This document shows positions 1 to 8,898 of a stretch of 33,021 nt of DNA, one piece after another (the stretch's first letter is position 1; each line of letters opens with the position of its first letter). The position numbers were made by a program, and so were the translations under genes. This DNA comes from a virus. The notes below the pieces were generated by a model, which was not told where the DNA came from, did no database searches, and saw only the letters and a program-made list of their open reading frames with translations. The stretch is taken from positions 1-33,021 of IMG/VR virus record IMGVR_UViG_3300009164_000026; one strand, written 5' to 3'.

Positions 1-123
1 ATATGAGCCAGCCAGTAGCAGAAGTAGGTGGATACAAGAACATCACCGCCACAGGCGCAGTCAGCACTGGCCCTTGCCAGTTGATTGGTTTTTACGTTAA
101 CAGCACCACCGTAGGCACATTAG
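1..123. repeat. Terminal direct repeat, left copy
   Basis: These 123 bases are identical to 32899-33021. The match spans the start of the first gene and carries on through it, so the window closes on itself and the ends are redundant. The likeliest reading is a circular assembly overlap of a complete genome of 32,898 bp. A physical short terminal repeat cannot be excluded from sequence alone. Confidence 0.95.
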
Positions 124-281
124 TGCTCCGCAATGGCGGGTCAAGCGGCGAGGTAATGTCAGGCACGATCACACCAGCTATCGGATTTCACCGATTTCCC
201 GCCAACGTAGGTGTCAGTCTGTACGCCACAATTGCTGGCACTGGATTGGATGTGACATTCTTCTTTGCCGCTGGTAGTTGA
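3..281 (+). CDS. Small conserved phage protein downstream of terminase
   Basis: A 92-residue protein rich in Gly, Ser, Thr and Val, with alternating hydrophobic residues that suggest an all-beta fold. It has no signal peptide or membrane segment. The ATG overlaps the terminase stop (ATGA) and its ribosome site, GAGGAG, is visible only in the right-hand terminal copy at about 32890-32896, so on the circle the gene follows the large terminase directly. It lies between terminase and portal, which suggests a head or capsid-surface protein, but I do not recognise a family and assign no function. Confidence 0.8.
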   Translation: MSQPVAEVGGYKNITATGAVSTGPCQLIGFYVNSTTVGTLVLRNGGSSGEVMSGTITPAIGFHRFPANVGVSLYATIAGTGLDVTFFFAAGS

Positions 282-283
282 TC

Positions 284-2584
284 ATGTACGATGAAACCGG
301 CGCATATGAGGGCGAGGACGCTGGCCCTTATTGGCACGATCAGATTGAGACCGCTATCAAGATATTTGATAAGTGGGAAAAGCGTGGTCAAAAGGTTGTC
401 AAGCGTTATAGGGATGAACGTGATGCTATAGAAATGCCAAGGATGAAGTTCAACATCTTATGGTCAAACATCCAAGTGCTCTTCCCTGCGCTATATGGCA
501 GACAAGCTAAACCTGAGGTTTCACGCCGATACATGGATCAAGACCCTGTGGGTCGATTGGCCTCGACCATGCTAGAGCGTGTCATGGAGTACGAGACCAC
601 ACAATTTGGTGACTTTGATGCCGCAATGAGTGGCGCAGTACAAGACCGACTATTGCCTGGTCGCGGCACGGCTTGGATTCGCTACGAGCCTGTTATTGTT
701 AATGAGCGCCCCGAGTCAGTTGAGGGTGAAGAACAAGACGAATCGCAAGTTTATAACACTGTAGAAGACCCAACAGAGCGCATTGATGCGGCTCACAGCC
801 CAATTGATTACGTTTATTGGGCTGACTTCTTGCATTCACCAGCTCGCACATGGGATGAGGTTTGGTGGGTAGCTCGGGCGGTCTACATGACCAAGGAAGA
901 GGGCGTAGAGCGCTTTGGAGACGTATTCAAAAACGTCAGCCTGACCAGCTCAAACACCGACATGGACGGCAAAAATCCCATGACCGCCAAGATGACCTAC
1001 GACAAAAAGGCGATGGTCTATGAGATTTGGAATAAGCGCACAGCCAAGGTTTGCTGGATTGCCAAAGGTTATCCACAAGCGCTTGATGAAAGGGATGACC
1101 CGTTAGAGCTTGAGGAGTTTTTCCCATGCCCCAAGCCGTTGATGGCAACCACCACCACTGGCTCAATGATTCCTGTACCCGACTATTGCGAGTATGAAGA
1201 TCAGGCACAAGAGCTAGATAACTTAACGCAACGCATTTACTTGCTGACCAAAGCCTGTAAAGCGGTGGGCGTGTTTAATGCCGAGTTTAAAGAGTTGGCT
1301 CGGATGTTTAGCGAGGGTGTAGACAACAAGCTATTCCCTGTGACCGCATGGGCGGCAATGTCGGAAAAAGGCGGCTTAAAAGGCGCAATCGACATGATGG
1401 ACACCTCGCAGATCATCATTACCTTGCGTGAGCTGTATGCGGCAAGGGAACAGGTCAAGCAGTCCATTTACGAAATTATGGGCATATCGGACATCTTGCG
1501 TGGATCGTCCAAAGCCCAAGAAACGCTTGGTGCTCAACAACTTAAAGCCAACTTTGGCAGCTTAAGGTTAAAGAGCAGTCAAGGCGATGTCGCTCGGTTT
1601 GCCACTGACATCTTCAAGCTCAAGGCGCAAGTTATATGTAAGTTTTACCCGCCTGAGTTGATTGTTGAGATGTCGGGTGTTATGAACACGCCGGATGGTC
1701 AAGACCAGCAAATGTTGCAAGCGGCGTTACAAATGTTGTCTGATAGCACAATCCGCGACTTCCACATTGCGGTTGAGGCTGACAGCTTGGCTCAGATTGA
1801 TGAGCAGGCAGAAAAGCAAGGCGCATTAGAGGCAATCCAAGGTATTGGTGCATTCTTGCGTGAGGCAATTCCTATGGTTACCCAAGCGCCCGAGACATTG
1901 CCTATGGCCTCCGAAATGTTATTGTTCTTGGTGCGCCGATTTAGGGCGGGTCGAGGGTTGGAGAGCGCGGTAGAAAAAGCCATGAAAGCCTTGCAAGATA
2001 AGGCAGATGCGGCTAAACAACAACCGCCACGCCCACCGCCTGAGATGATACAAATGCAAGCAGAGCAGCAGGCCGAGCAGATGCGGATGCAGGCACAAGC
2101 GCAAACTGAGCAAATGAAAATGCAAGCTCAAGCGCAAATTGAGCAAGGCAAGGCACAGCTTGAGATGCAGATGCACCAAGCCAAAGCGCAAGCTGAAATG
2201 CAATTGGCGCAGATGAAAGCGGACTTTGAGACCGCCAAACAGAATAATGAACTTCAAATTAAAGCCCGAGAAATGGCTGGAAAGGAAGAATATGAACGAT
2301 GGAAAGCAGAGCTTGATGCTGCGACTAAGATCATGGTGGCAAGGATTGGTAGCAACCCTGGCCTTGACTTACCGGTCATTGAAGCAGCGTCTGCACAAAT
2401 AACCAACGAGCTGGGCGGCACGATTGTCCAAGCAATGGACAAGATGGCGCTAATGCACGATCAAATGGCTAATATGCACGGTGAATCAATGCAAAACATT
2501 GGTAAGGCAATGCAACAGCTTTCCGCACCCAAGAAAGTGGTTAGGGGTGCTGATGGCTTAGTAATTGGCGTGGAAATAGCATGA
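284..2584 (+). CDS. Portal protein, P22-like
   Basis: A large portal of 766 residues, the dodecameric ring at the head vertex through which DNA is packaged and to which the tail attaches. The N-terminal two thirds has the layout of P22-type podoviral portals: an early helical WHDQIETAIKIFDKW stretch, then a segment around GISDILRGSS (about residues 400-410) typical of the clip and wing region. Residues about 590-685 are an extended Gln/Met/Ala-rich coiled coil, matching the C-terminal helical barrel of P22-class portals. The ATG at 284 is two bases past the previous stop. A TTG at 278 would overlap that stop and add two residues; neither has a strong ribosome site. It sits between terminase and scaffold, the canonical order. 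Confidence 0.88.
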   Translation: MYDETGAYEGEDAGPYWHDQIETAIKIFDKWEKRGQKVVKRYRDERDAIEMPRMKFNILWSNIQVLFPALYGRQAKPEVSRRYMDQDPVGRLASTMLERVMEYETTQFGDFDAAMSGAVQDRLLPGRGTAWIRYEPVIVNERPESVEGEEQDESQVYNTVEDPTERIDAAHSPIDYVYWADFLHSPARTWDEVWWVARAVYMTKEEGVERFGDVFKNVSLTSSNTDMDGKNPMTAKMTYDKKAMVYEIWNKRTAKVCWIAKGYPQALDERDDPLELEEFFPCPKPLMATTTTGSMIPVPDYCEYEDQAQELDNLTQRIYLLTKACKAVGVFNAEFKELARMFSEGVDNKLFPVTAWAAMSEKGGLKGAIDMMDTSQIIITLRELYAAREQVKQSIYEIMGISDILRGSSKAQETLGAQQLKANFGSLRLKSSQGDVARFATDIFKLKAQVICKFYPPELIVEMSGVMNTPDGQDQQMLQAALQMLSDSTIRDFHIAVEADSLAQIDEQAEKQGALEAIQGIGAFLREAIPMVTQAPETLPMASEMLLFLVRRFRAGRGLESAVEKAMKALQDKADAAKQQPPRPPPEMIQMQAEQQAEQMRMQAQAQTEQMKMQAQAQIEQGKAQLEMQMHQAKAQAEMQLAQMKADFETAKQNNELQIKAREMAGKEEYERWKAELDAATKIMVARIGSNPGLDLPVIEAASAQITNELGGTIVQAMDKMALMHDQMANMHGESMQNIGKAMQQLSAPKKVVRGADGLVIGVEIA

Positions 2585-3399
2585 GCCTTGTTTTAGCTGA
2601 TCGGGTAAGACAGACCACCACTTCAACAGGTACTGGAACGATCACGCTAGACGGCTCTGTTGATGGGTTTCAGTCATTTTCGGTAATTGGCAACAACAAT
2701 ACGACCTATTACACGATTTCAGGCGGTACACAATGGGAGGTTGGGATTGGGACTTACTTTAGCGGTACGTTAGCTAGAACAACCATAATCTCTTCATCAA
2801 CAGGCTCAATACTTAACCTTGCGGCAGGCGCAAAGGATGTATTTGTTAGCTACCCTGCTGAGAAATCGGTCAATCAAGATGCCAATAACCGTGTTTTGAT
2901 ACCTTACACATCAGGCACGACCAATGTTGGCTCTTTAAATGTAGGTGACGCAACCGCACACACTGATTCGGGCGTAATAGCTGGGTTTACGGCGAGTGAG
3001 CCGCTATACCTTTACACAAGTTTGCAAAACACAAGCGCCAGCAATACGAGTTACGCAAGCTATGCTGTAAATGACGGCGGTCATACGGCCTACAACGAGT
3101 TAGGAATAAATAACGCAAATTACAGTTATGCGGCTGCGGGGTATCCAAACAATGGGTTTTCTTTACCTTTGGCAAGTTTTGTTGAATCTTATGGTGGCCC
3201 ATTGGTTATGGGTAGTTGGGACAACCAAAAGATCAGTTTTATCATCAATGGCGCGGTCAGCACAACTGACGCTGTAACCATTAACACCAATGGATCGGTA
3301 GCGTTTAATGGTCAAGTGGGAACTGCGGGACAGGTTTTGCAATCCAATGCAACTGCTGCCCCAACTTGGGTTGATGCCGCCGCCAAATGGGGGGCATAG
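2581..3399 (+). CDS. Tail fibre-like or virion appendage protein
   Basis: A 272-residue Ser/Thr/Gly/Asn-rich beta protein. The N-terminus (LADRVRQTTTSTGTGTITL) is a module often seen at the head of phage fibre or appendage proteins. Residues 247-263 carry GTAGQVLQSNATAAPTW, a linker also present in the main tail fibre at 18863-18913. In that protein the linker is followed by about 160 residues of C-terminal domain. Here the chain stops ten residues after it, so the tip domain is missing or lies in another protein. The start overlaps the portal stop as ATGA. A structural role is inferred from composition and position. Confidence 0.65.
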   Translation: MSLVLADRVRQTTTSTGTGTITLDGSVDGFQSFSVIGNNNTTYYTISGGTQWEVGIGTYFSGTLARTTIISSSTGSILNLAAGAKDVFVSYPAEKSVNQDANNRVLIPYTSGTTNVGSLNVGDATAHTDSGVIAGFTASEPLYLYTSLQNTSASNTSYASYAVNDGGHTAYNELGINNANYSYAAAGYPNNGFSLPLASFVESYGGPLVMGSWDNQKISFIINGAVSTTDAVTINTNGSVAFNGQVGTAGQVLQSNATAAPTWVDAAAKWGA

Positions 3400-3762
3400 G
3401 TGTTTGGTTTTGCATCATTTGCGGAGCTTCCATTTGCCACAATAGGCGTAGCAGTAGTTCCACCGCCACTTGAGACTCCACTAGGCGGTCACTTTGGCTT
3501 TGATGAGAAAAAGCGTGATGAACAATGGGCTAAAGACCAAAAGCTAGAAGCACAGCGTAAGCTAAAACTGCAAGAGGCATTGTTTGGTTTACCGCCCGAG
3601 GTAAGGGAAGAGATCACTTCAGCACCCGCGCAAACAATAGAGGTTGCGGTTAGAAAACAAATTGATTATGATTTGTTAATGCAAAGGGTCAAAACCCTTG
3701 AAGTTCGTGTTAAGCTAAAACGTGATGAAGAAGATGTCGCAATGCTTTTGGAGTTAATGTGA
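3400..3762 (+). CDS. Hypothetical protein in head operon
   Basis: A 120-residue protein that starts with GTG immediately after the previous stop. The first 30 residues are hydrophobic and Pro-rich (FGFASFAELPFATIG then PPPLETPLGG). From about residue 35 it is strongly charged and predicted helical, probably coiled. The N-terminus resembles short phage proteins that follow fibre genes and open with a surface-like 'FGxxxFAxxPFA' pattern. No enzymatic motif is visible. Tight coupling to both neighbours supports expression. Confidence 0.65.
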   Translation: MFGFASFAELPFATIGVAVVPPPLETPLGGHFGFDEKKRDEQWAKDQKLEAQRKLKLQEALFGLPPEVREEITSAPAQTIEVAVRKQIDYDLLMQRVKTLEVRVKLKRDEEDVAMLLELM

Positions 3763-4187
3763 AAAGAACTTGGGTTTATCCATCAGACGGTAGCGAAGCC
3801 TACGAGGTTACAAGGGGTGAGTACCGAGATGAATCTATGGCCTCAGTAAGAGGTGACATTGCGCCTTTCATGTCTCCTGATGGCGTAATGATTGAGGGCA
3901 GAAAACAATGGCGTGAGCACCTTAAGCGCACCGATACCATTGAGATGGGGCATTCGGACGTTAAATATGCACAGCAAGAGTGGAACAAAAAGAAAGAAGC
4001 GCACCGAGACCGATTGCGTGGTCAACTGGCTACGGTGCAAGAGTTTGATCGACCAGGCGCACCGATTGCACCTGTTAAGATGTCTAACCTTAACGTAGAG
4101 ATGGCAAACCGCCTGCACAATAGGCCGATGCCCGAGCGTAAAGAGATGATTAAAATGACTTTGGAACAAATGAAAAGGATGAAGTGA
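3759..4187 (+). CDS. Conserved head-operon protein
   Basis: A 142-residue protein starting at GTG in a GTGA overlap, with GGAG just upstream. The central segment PFMSPDGVMIEGRKQWREHL, followed by a Lys/Arg-rich helical region, is a pattern seen in small podovirus proteins encoded between portal and scaffold ('VSPxDGxxIxxRxxxxEH'). The C-terminus ends in a Met/Lys-rich amphipathic helix. No catalytic motif is apparent. The position suggests a head-assembly accessory role, which is inference. Confidence 0.7.
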   Translation: MKRTWVYPSDGSEAYEVTRGEYRDESMASVRGDIAPFMSPDGVMIEGRKQWREHLKRTDTIEMGHSDVKYAQQEWNKKKEAHRDRLRGQLATVQEFDRPGAPIAPVKMSNLNVEMANRLHNRPMPERKEMIKMTLEQMKRMK

Positions 4188-5239
4188 TGGAAAACGAAGT
4201 TGTCGCACCCGACACAGTAGAAACACCAGCACCCGAAACCCAAGCGGTAGAAGCGCCCCAAACGGCGGCAGAGCCGCAAAGCAGAGCCGATACGATTCGT
4301 GAGGCACTGACTAAGACACCGACAAACCGAGGCAAACACGCAGCCAGCCAGCCCCGAGAGGGCGGCAAGTTTGCTCCCAAGTTCCCAACAGACCAAACCC
4401 AAGCACCGCAAATGGCTGATAAGCCAAGAGCTGAGATGCCCAAAAGCCTGCGCCTTGAGTTAAAAGAACATTGGGAAAAAGCGCCAGCAGAATTACAGCA
4501 AGCCTTTGCCCAGCGGGATGCCGACTATGAAAAGGGCATTAGCACATATAAGCAAAGGGATGCCGAGGCTCGGGCAATTACCGAATTATTCCAACCCTAT
4601 GAGTGGATGCTAAGAAACGAAAACGCTACAGCGGCATCAGCGATTGCGCCATTGCTCCAAACGGCGGCATTGTTAAGGACAGGCACACCGCAGCAAAAAT
4701 CGCAAGCGGTAGCAAAAATGATTCAGCAATTCCAAATTCCTTTGGATCAAGTGGCGGCTTACTTTGGCGGCGAAGCACCACCGCAACAAGATTCGCACTA
4801 CAATCAATTAGCGCAACAAGTGCAACAGCTCACGGCACACATCACGCAGAGCCAGTACGAAGCGCAGAAACAGAATGAAAACCGAGCACTCTCGGTAATC
4901 CAGCAGTTTGCAGGCGACCCCGCAAACGCACACTTTGAGGCAGTCCAAGATCGAATGTTGTCGCTTCTCCAAGCGCCGCAAGTTCTAGGGGACATTGGTC
5001 ATATGTCTGAGCGCGAGAAATTGCAAATAGCATATGACACCGCCGTAAGGCTTGATCCACAGTTGGCACAAGGTTTATATGCTCAACAGCAACAAAGCTA
5101 CGCCGCACAGAATCAAGTTCAGAAAGCAAAACAAGCGGCTGTGCAAGTAAGGGGAGCGCCTGGCGCTGCCATTTCAGGTGCAGTCAATCAAACTGATCGC
5201 CGAGCCGTCATTGCCAATGCGCTGCGGCAGGTGAATTAA
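4187..5239 (+). CDS. Putative capsid scaffolding protein
   Basis: A 350-residue hydrophilic protein encoded directly before the major capsid gene, where podoviral scaffolds lie. The first 80 residues are Pro/Ala/Thr-rich and probably disordered. About residues 80-180 contain the ELKEHWEKAPAELQQAFAQR helical segment, typical of scaffold-like phage proteins. The C-terminal half is Gln/Ala-rich and predicted coiled, ending in a basic tail (QTDRRAVIANALRQVN). Scaffolds form the internal core that guides procapsid assembly. The ATG overlaps the previous stop as TGATG; a GTG one codon earlier is the alternative. The call rests on position and composition, as scaffolds diverge quickly. Confidence 0.75.
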   Translation: MENEVVAPDTVETPAPETQAVEAPQTAAEPQSRADTIREALTKTPTNRGKHAASQPREGGKFAPKFPTDQTQAPQMADKPRAEMPKSLRLELKEHWEKAPAELQQAFAQRDADYEKGISTYKQRDAEARAITELFQPYEWMLRNENATAASAIAPLLQTAALLRTGTPQQKSQAVAKMIQQFQIPLDQVAAYFGGEAPPQQDSHYNQLAQQVQQLTAHITQSQYEAQKQNENRALSVIQQFAGDPANAHFEAVQDRMLSLLQAPQVLGDIGHMSEREKLQIAYDTAVRLDPQLAQGLYAQQQQSYAAQNQVQKAKQAAVQVRGAPGAAISGAVNQTDRRAVIANALRQVN

Positions 5240-5252
5240 AAAGGAGTAAATC

Positions 5253-6233
5253 ATGGCATACGCCAATAGTAATTACTCAGACGTATTAGCAACCACCATT
5301 GAGTCACGCTCCGGCATCGTTGCCGATAACGTGACCAAAAACAATGCGTTGCTGACTCGCCTGCGTGAGAAAGGCCGTTACAAGCCTTTTACAGGTGGTT
5401 CGACCATTCTGCAAGAATTGTCATTCCAAGCAAACTCAACCGCAATGTACTACTCAGGCGCTGAAGTCTTAGACATCAGCCCTGCGGACGTTATCTCTGC
5501 GGCTCAGTTCCCCATCAAACAAGCAGCGGTGGCAGTTACCATCAATGGCTTGGAGATGCTCCAAAACAGCGGAGAAGAGCAAATCATTGATTTGTTTGAC
5601 GCACGTTTGGACGTTGCCGAGGCATCGATTGAGAACTTGATCTCTACTGGTATTTATTCGGACGGTACAGCCAACAACGGCAAGCAGATCACTGGTTTGC
5701 AAGCTATGGTGGTTGCATCGCCCTCTACCGGTGTGGTCGGTGGTATTGACCGCGCTACATGGTCATTTTGGCGCAATCAGACTTTTGACTTCTCTAGTGA
5801 CTTGGGTGTTTCTGCATCCAGCTCAAACATTCAGACCGGTTTTAACCGCCTGTATGCAAAGACAAGCCGTGGCTCTGACGTAGTCGATTTGATTTTGTTG
5901 GATAACAACTTGTGGGGCTTCTTCATGTCGTCTCTGCAAAACATTCAGCGTTTCCCTGGTTCAAGCAAAATGGCCGAATTAGGCTTTGTTGCTTCCAAGT
6001 ACATGAATGCAGACGTTGTTCTTGACGGTGGTATCGGCGGTAATATTCCGACATCTACTGGCTATTTCTTGAACACGAAATACATTTTCTTCCGTCCTCA
6101 TGCAAATCGTAACTTTGTTCCGATTGGTGATGAGCGTATGTCCACCAACCAAGATGCCATCGTGCGCTTGATCGGCTGGGCTGGCAATATGACCGCCTCG
6201 GGACTCCAGTTCCAAGGCGTAATGACTGAATAA
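5253..6233 (+). CDS. Major capsid protein
   Basis: A 326-residue protein preceded by a very strong ribosome site (AAAAAGGAG), as expected for the most abundant virion protein. It matches the common podoviral HK97-fold capsid pattern: an N-terminal arm (VLATTIESRSGIVADNVTKN), a loop with LQELSFQANST, and a late segment running RPHANRNFVPIGDERMS, a motif seen near the C-terminus of these capsid proteins. No protease domain is fused. It follows the scaffold and precedes a decoration-like gene and a terminator, so head genes end here. Confidence 0.9.
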   Translation: MAYANSNYSDVLATTIESRSGIVADNVTKNNALLTRLREKGRYKPFTGGSTILQELSFQANSTAMYYSGAEVLDISPADVISAAQFPIKQAAVAVTINGLEMLQNSGEEQIIDLFDARLDVAEASIENLISTGIYSDGTANNGKQITGLQAMVVASPSTGVVGGIDRATWSFWRNQTFDFSSDLGVSASSSNIQTGFNRLYAKTSRGSDVVDLILLDNNLWGFFMSSLQNIQRFPGSSKMAELGFVASKYMNADVVLDGGIGGNIPTSTGYFLNTKYIFFRPHANRNFVPIGDERMSTNQDAIVRLIGWAGNMTASGLQFQGVMTE

Positions 6234-6245
6234 GGAGCAAATATC

Positions 6246-6779
6246 ATGGCAGATTACGTCATAGACGGCAAAATCGGCATTGACTTGACGGCTACTTATG
6301 CGTCAACAAGTGCAGGCTCAACAACACTGTTTCCCGTTACCCCTGGTACTCGGGTAAGCACTTCCAACAACGGCGTTTATATGTTTGTACGCGCCGAATC
6401 CACCATCAACGCATTTGATGCGGTGATTATGAGCACCTACGCAGATTCAGCGAGCACCACTCCTGTTATGCGAGCCGTGCCTGTAACCACCACAAACGCT
6501 GCGGCTTTGGGTTTCAACATGGTTGGCTTTGCACAAACCGCTATTGCCTCTAGCTATTACGGCTGGGTTGGCTTGAACGGTATGCTTAAAGTTAACTTGT
6601 TGGTTGCTTGCAATCCAAAAGTGCCTTTGTACACCACTTCTACTGCGGGTTCACTAGACGACACAACCGTGTCTGCTGGCTTTATCCAAGGTATTGTGGC
6701 TAATACATCAGCTACTTCTGCATCAGCACCATTCTGTATGGTCAACAATGCAGGATTGATGATGGTTGGCGCAGGCTAA
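6246..6779 (+). CDS. Putative capsid decoration or minor head protein
   Basis: A 177-residue Ala/Thr/Ser/Val-rich beta protein with a strong ribosome site (AAGGAGC), encoded 12 bases after the capsid gene. It has no transmembrane segment and no enzymatic motif. Low charge, high small-residue content and expression next to the capsid gene fit a decoration protein on the head surface. This is inference; I do not recognise a specific family. Confidence 0.65.
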   Translation: MADYVIDGKIGIDLTATYASTSAGSTTLFPVTPGTRVSTSNNGVYMFVRAESTINAFDAVIMSTYADSASTTPVMRAVPVTTTNAAALGFNMVGFAQTAIASSYYGWVGLNGMLKVNLLVACNPKVPLYTTSTAGSLDDTTVSAGFIQGIVANTSATSASAPFCMVNNAGLMMVGAG

Positions 6780-6788
6780 TCAGAAACG

Positions 6789-6819
6789 ATGCCCCACTCA
6801 AAAGGTGGGGTGTCTTTTT
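6789..6819 (+). terminator. Rho-independent terminator after the capsid genes
   Basis: GCCCCAC at 6791-6797 pairs with GTGGGGT at 6805-6811 around a 7-base loop, and the stem extends by two weaker pairs at its base. A run of five T follows at 6815-6819. The hairpin fills the only gap between the capsid operon and the glycosylation island, so head genes can be made in excess of downstream genes. Confidence 0.88.
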
Positions 6820-6820
6820 A

Positions 6821-8452
6821 ATGAGTTCTTTACCTTTAAAAATTACTGGTAAATGCGTTGAAGAAGATGAAACGCTATTTGCCAATATGGATGCGGCGAT
6901 TGCTAGAGGTTACCCACAGGTAACAGAGGCGCAAGAAGCCAAGACCGGTGCAATCTTGTTGGTGGCAAGCGCCCCTAGCGTTAAAGGTCAGTTAGAGCTT
7001 ATTAAAAAGATGAAAGCGGCGGGTTCGCCCATTGTGGCGATTAAGGGCGCACATGATTGGTTAATTGAGAACGGCGTAACGCCTGATTACGCATTAGCTA
7101 TTGACCCGCAAGAGCACAGGATAGCGTTTTATAGACCGCAGCCATCTGTGCATTACATGATTGCAAGCCAGTGCCATCCAGCAATGTTTGACAACCTTGA
7201 TGGGTATCAGGTCACACTATGGCATCCATACGTTAAAAAGGGGCAGGATCGTCCTAAAAAGTCCATGCTGATAGGTGGGGGTACAACCTCGGGATTAAGG
7301 GCTATATCGTTGTTCTATGTGCTTGGCTACCGCCAGTTTGAGTTGTTTGGCTTTGACTCATGCAATGACGGCGAGCTGCTGAGAGTTAATGGCGATGGGC
7401 TAAAGGATGGGGACAAGCTGATTGAGGTCAAGATTGATCCGGAGGGCGAGACCTTTGACTGCAATATGTCGATGGCGCTACAAGCCGAGCATTTCCAAAC
7501 TTACTACGATTATTTGCCTGATGCCACGTTTAATGGACATGGGCGCGGGTTGATCCAAGCCATTATTAAAAAGCGTGAGCAAAACATGATGGAGCTTGGC
7601 GACATCATTGATGGCAAGGATGAGCTTAACGACCGCACATCATTTATCCATTGGGGCGACAAAAATGCGGCAAGCTGGCGCTACCGAGCCAAGATTCCTG
7701 CAGGGGATTGGGCAAGCCAAAACGATTTGACCGCTGACACCTTGATATTTGCCAAACCTCAAGCTAATGAATTAATGGACATGGCAAGAGCCAAAGCCCG
7801 AGGCGCTTGGGTGGTGGTGGATTTTTGTGATGACCATTTTGATTGGTTGCACTACCAAGAGGCATTGCGCCTAGCGGATGCGGTGACTTGCTCCACAACT
7901 GAGATGGCAAAAAGAATTAAAGAGTTAGGGCGGGATGCTACTGTTGTTGCCGACCCCTACGAGTACCCCGAAATGCCGCCGCATTGCAATGGGGTCAATT
8001 TGCTATGGTTCGGGCATCATGTCAACCGTGAGAGCCTGCAACGCATATTGCCTGACTTAGAGGGTTATCCCTTGCGGGTAGTGTCAAACTTTGATGGGGC
8101 AATTCCTTGGTCTAAAGAAACCATGTTGGAAGAATTTGCCCGAGCCGATATAGTGGTGATCCCTGCCACAGCTCCTTACAAGAGCGCAAACAGGGCAATT
8201 GAGGCAATTCGACAGGGGTGTTATGTGGTTGCAGAGCCGCATCCAGCCTTAGAGGGTTTCCCGATCTACATCGGCAACATCAAAGAGGGCATCGAATGGA
8301 CAAAACAGCAGAACATGAACAAACTAGTTTCCAAGGCGCAGAAGTTCGTGACGGCAGAATTCTCGCCTCAAACACTGATCGACAAGTGGAAGATAGCTAC
8401 GAAACGGCCTACAACCTTGGATGTGGAAAAAAGAAATGGGACGGTTGGATAA
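6821..8452 (+). CDS. DUF115 (MptE/Maf-like) domain fused to a GT-B glycosyltransferase
   Basis: A 543-residue two-domain protein. Residues about 44-240 match the DUF115 fold: ILLVASAPS at 45-53, KGAHDWLIENGVTPDYALAI at 75-94, CHP at 118-120, IGGGTTSGLRA at 151-161 and FGFDS at 176-180. DUF115 occurs in archaeal MptE pterin pyrophosphokinase and in Maf proteins linked to flagellin glycosylation. Residues about 300-510 look like a GT-B glycosyltransferase C-terminal half, with TLIFAKPQAN, DAVTCSTTEMAKRIKE and SANRAIEAIRQGCYVVAEPH (about 455-474). No ribosome site is obvious because the start abuts the terminator. The last 52 codons overlap the methyltransferase frame. A role in building or attaching a sugar to virion or host surface is inferred. 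Confidence 0.78.
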   Translation: MSSLPLKITGKCVEEDETLFANMDAAIARGYPQVTEAQEAKTGAILLVASAPSVKGQLELIKKMKAAGSPIVAIKGAHDWLIENGVTPDYALAIDPQEHRIAFYRPQPSVHYMIASQCHPAMFDNLDGYQVTLWHPYVKKGQDRPKKSMLIGGGTTSGLRAISLFYVLGYRQFELFGFDSCNDGELLRVNGDGLKDGDKLIEVKIDPEGETFDCNMSMALQAEHFQTYYDYLPDATFNGHGRGLIQAIIKKREQNMMELGDIIDGKDELNDRTSFIHWGDKNAASWRYRAKIPAGDWASQNDLTADTLIFAKPQANELMDMARAKARGAWVVVDFCDDHFDWLHYQEALRLADAVTCSTTEMAKRIKELGRDATVVADPYEYPEMPPHCNGVNLLWFGHHVNRESLQRILPDLEGYPLRVVSNFDGAIPWSKETMLEEFARADIVVIPATAPYKSANRAIEAIRQGCYVVAEPHPALEGFPIYIGNIKEGIEWTKQQNMNKLVSKAQKFVTAEFSPQTLIDKWKIATKRPTTLDVEKRNGTVG

Positions 8453-8898
8453 ACGTAGACCTGCATTCTGACATTTCCGACATCAAATGCGACTTAAGAA
8501 AACTTGAAATAGCTAGTGATTCTGCTGATGCGGTGGCGGCAATTCACGTTTTAGAGCATTTTTATGAGTGGGAAGTTTATGACTTGTTAACCGAGTGGAA
8601 ACGGGTGCTAAAGCCTAGTGGCAAGATGATCCTAGAGCTTCCCTGCATGGATAAGGTGTTTGCTTACGTTCATAACTGCGTAGTTAAAAAAGAGCCATTA
8701 AAGCCGTTTATGACCATGCTTGCGTTGTACGGCGACCCTAAACATAAAGACCCCGCAATGTGCCATCGATGGGGTTGGTTTCAAAATCCATTGAGGGATA
8801 TGCTGGAAACCGTAGGAATGCAAAACATCACATTTTGTGAGCCTCGCTACCATTTTCCATTTCGTGACATGAGGGTGGAATGCTTAAAGGGGTCTTAA
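8296..8898 (+). CDS. SAM-dependent methyltransferase (class I, type 11-like)
   Basis: A 200-residue Rossmann methyltransferase. SAM-binding motif I is NLGCG (residues 40-44), followed by the acidic D55 at the end of strand beta2. IHVLEHF at 83-89 is the motif IV region and EWKRVLKPSGKMILELP (about 100-116) is motif V/VI. I start it at ATG 8296, which has AGAGGG upstream. A GTG at 8386 would leave only six residues before motif I. The first 157 bases overlap the glycosyltransferase gene in another frame, so residues 1-35 have no clear fold signal. Substrate unknown; with its neighbours, a sugar is the best guess. It could instead modify protein or a small molecule. Confidence 0.82.
   Translation: MDKTAEHEQTSFQGAEVRDGRILASNTDRQVEDSYETAYNLGCGKKKWDGWINVDLHSDISDIKCDLRKLEIASDSADAVAAIHVLEHFYEWEVYDLLTEWKRVLKPSGKMILELPCMDKVFAYVHNCVVKKEPLKPFMTMLALYGDPKHKDPAMCHRWGWFQNPLRDMLETVGMQNITFCEPRYHFPFRDMRVECLKGS

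Noticed and set aside
1919-2257. Leftward 112-codon Leu/His-rich frame
   Set aside because: It is the mirror image of the Gln/Met/Ala coiled coil of the portal gene; the repeated codons leave the opposite frame open.
3843-4443. Overlapping leftward frames of 97 to 154 codons opposite the scaffold region
   Set aside because: They lie antisense to well-coupled rightward genes, have low-complexity content and no ribosome sites, and reflect codon bias of the real strand.
8427-8432. Run of six A as a programmed frameshift site fusing glycosyltransferase and methyltransferase
   Set aside because: The methyltransferase motif NLGCG lies upstream of this run in the methyltransferase frame, so slipping here would produce a protein without its SAM-binding motif. 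A separate start at 8296 fits better.
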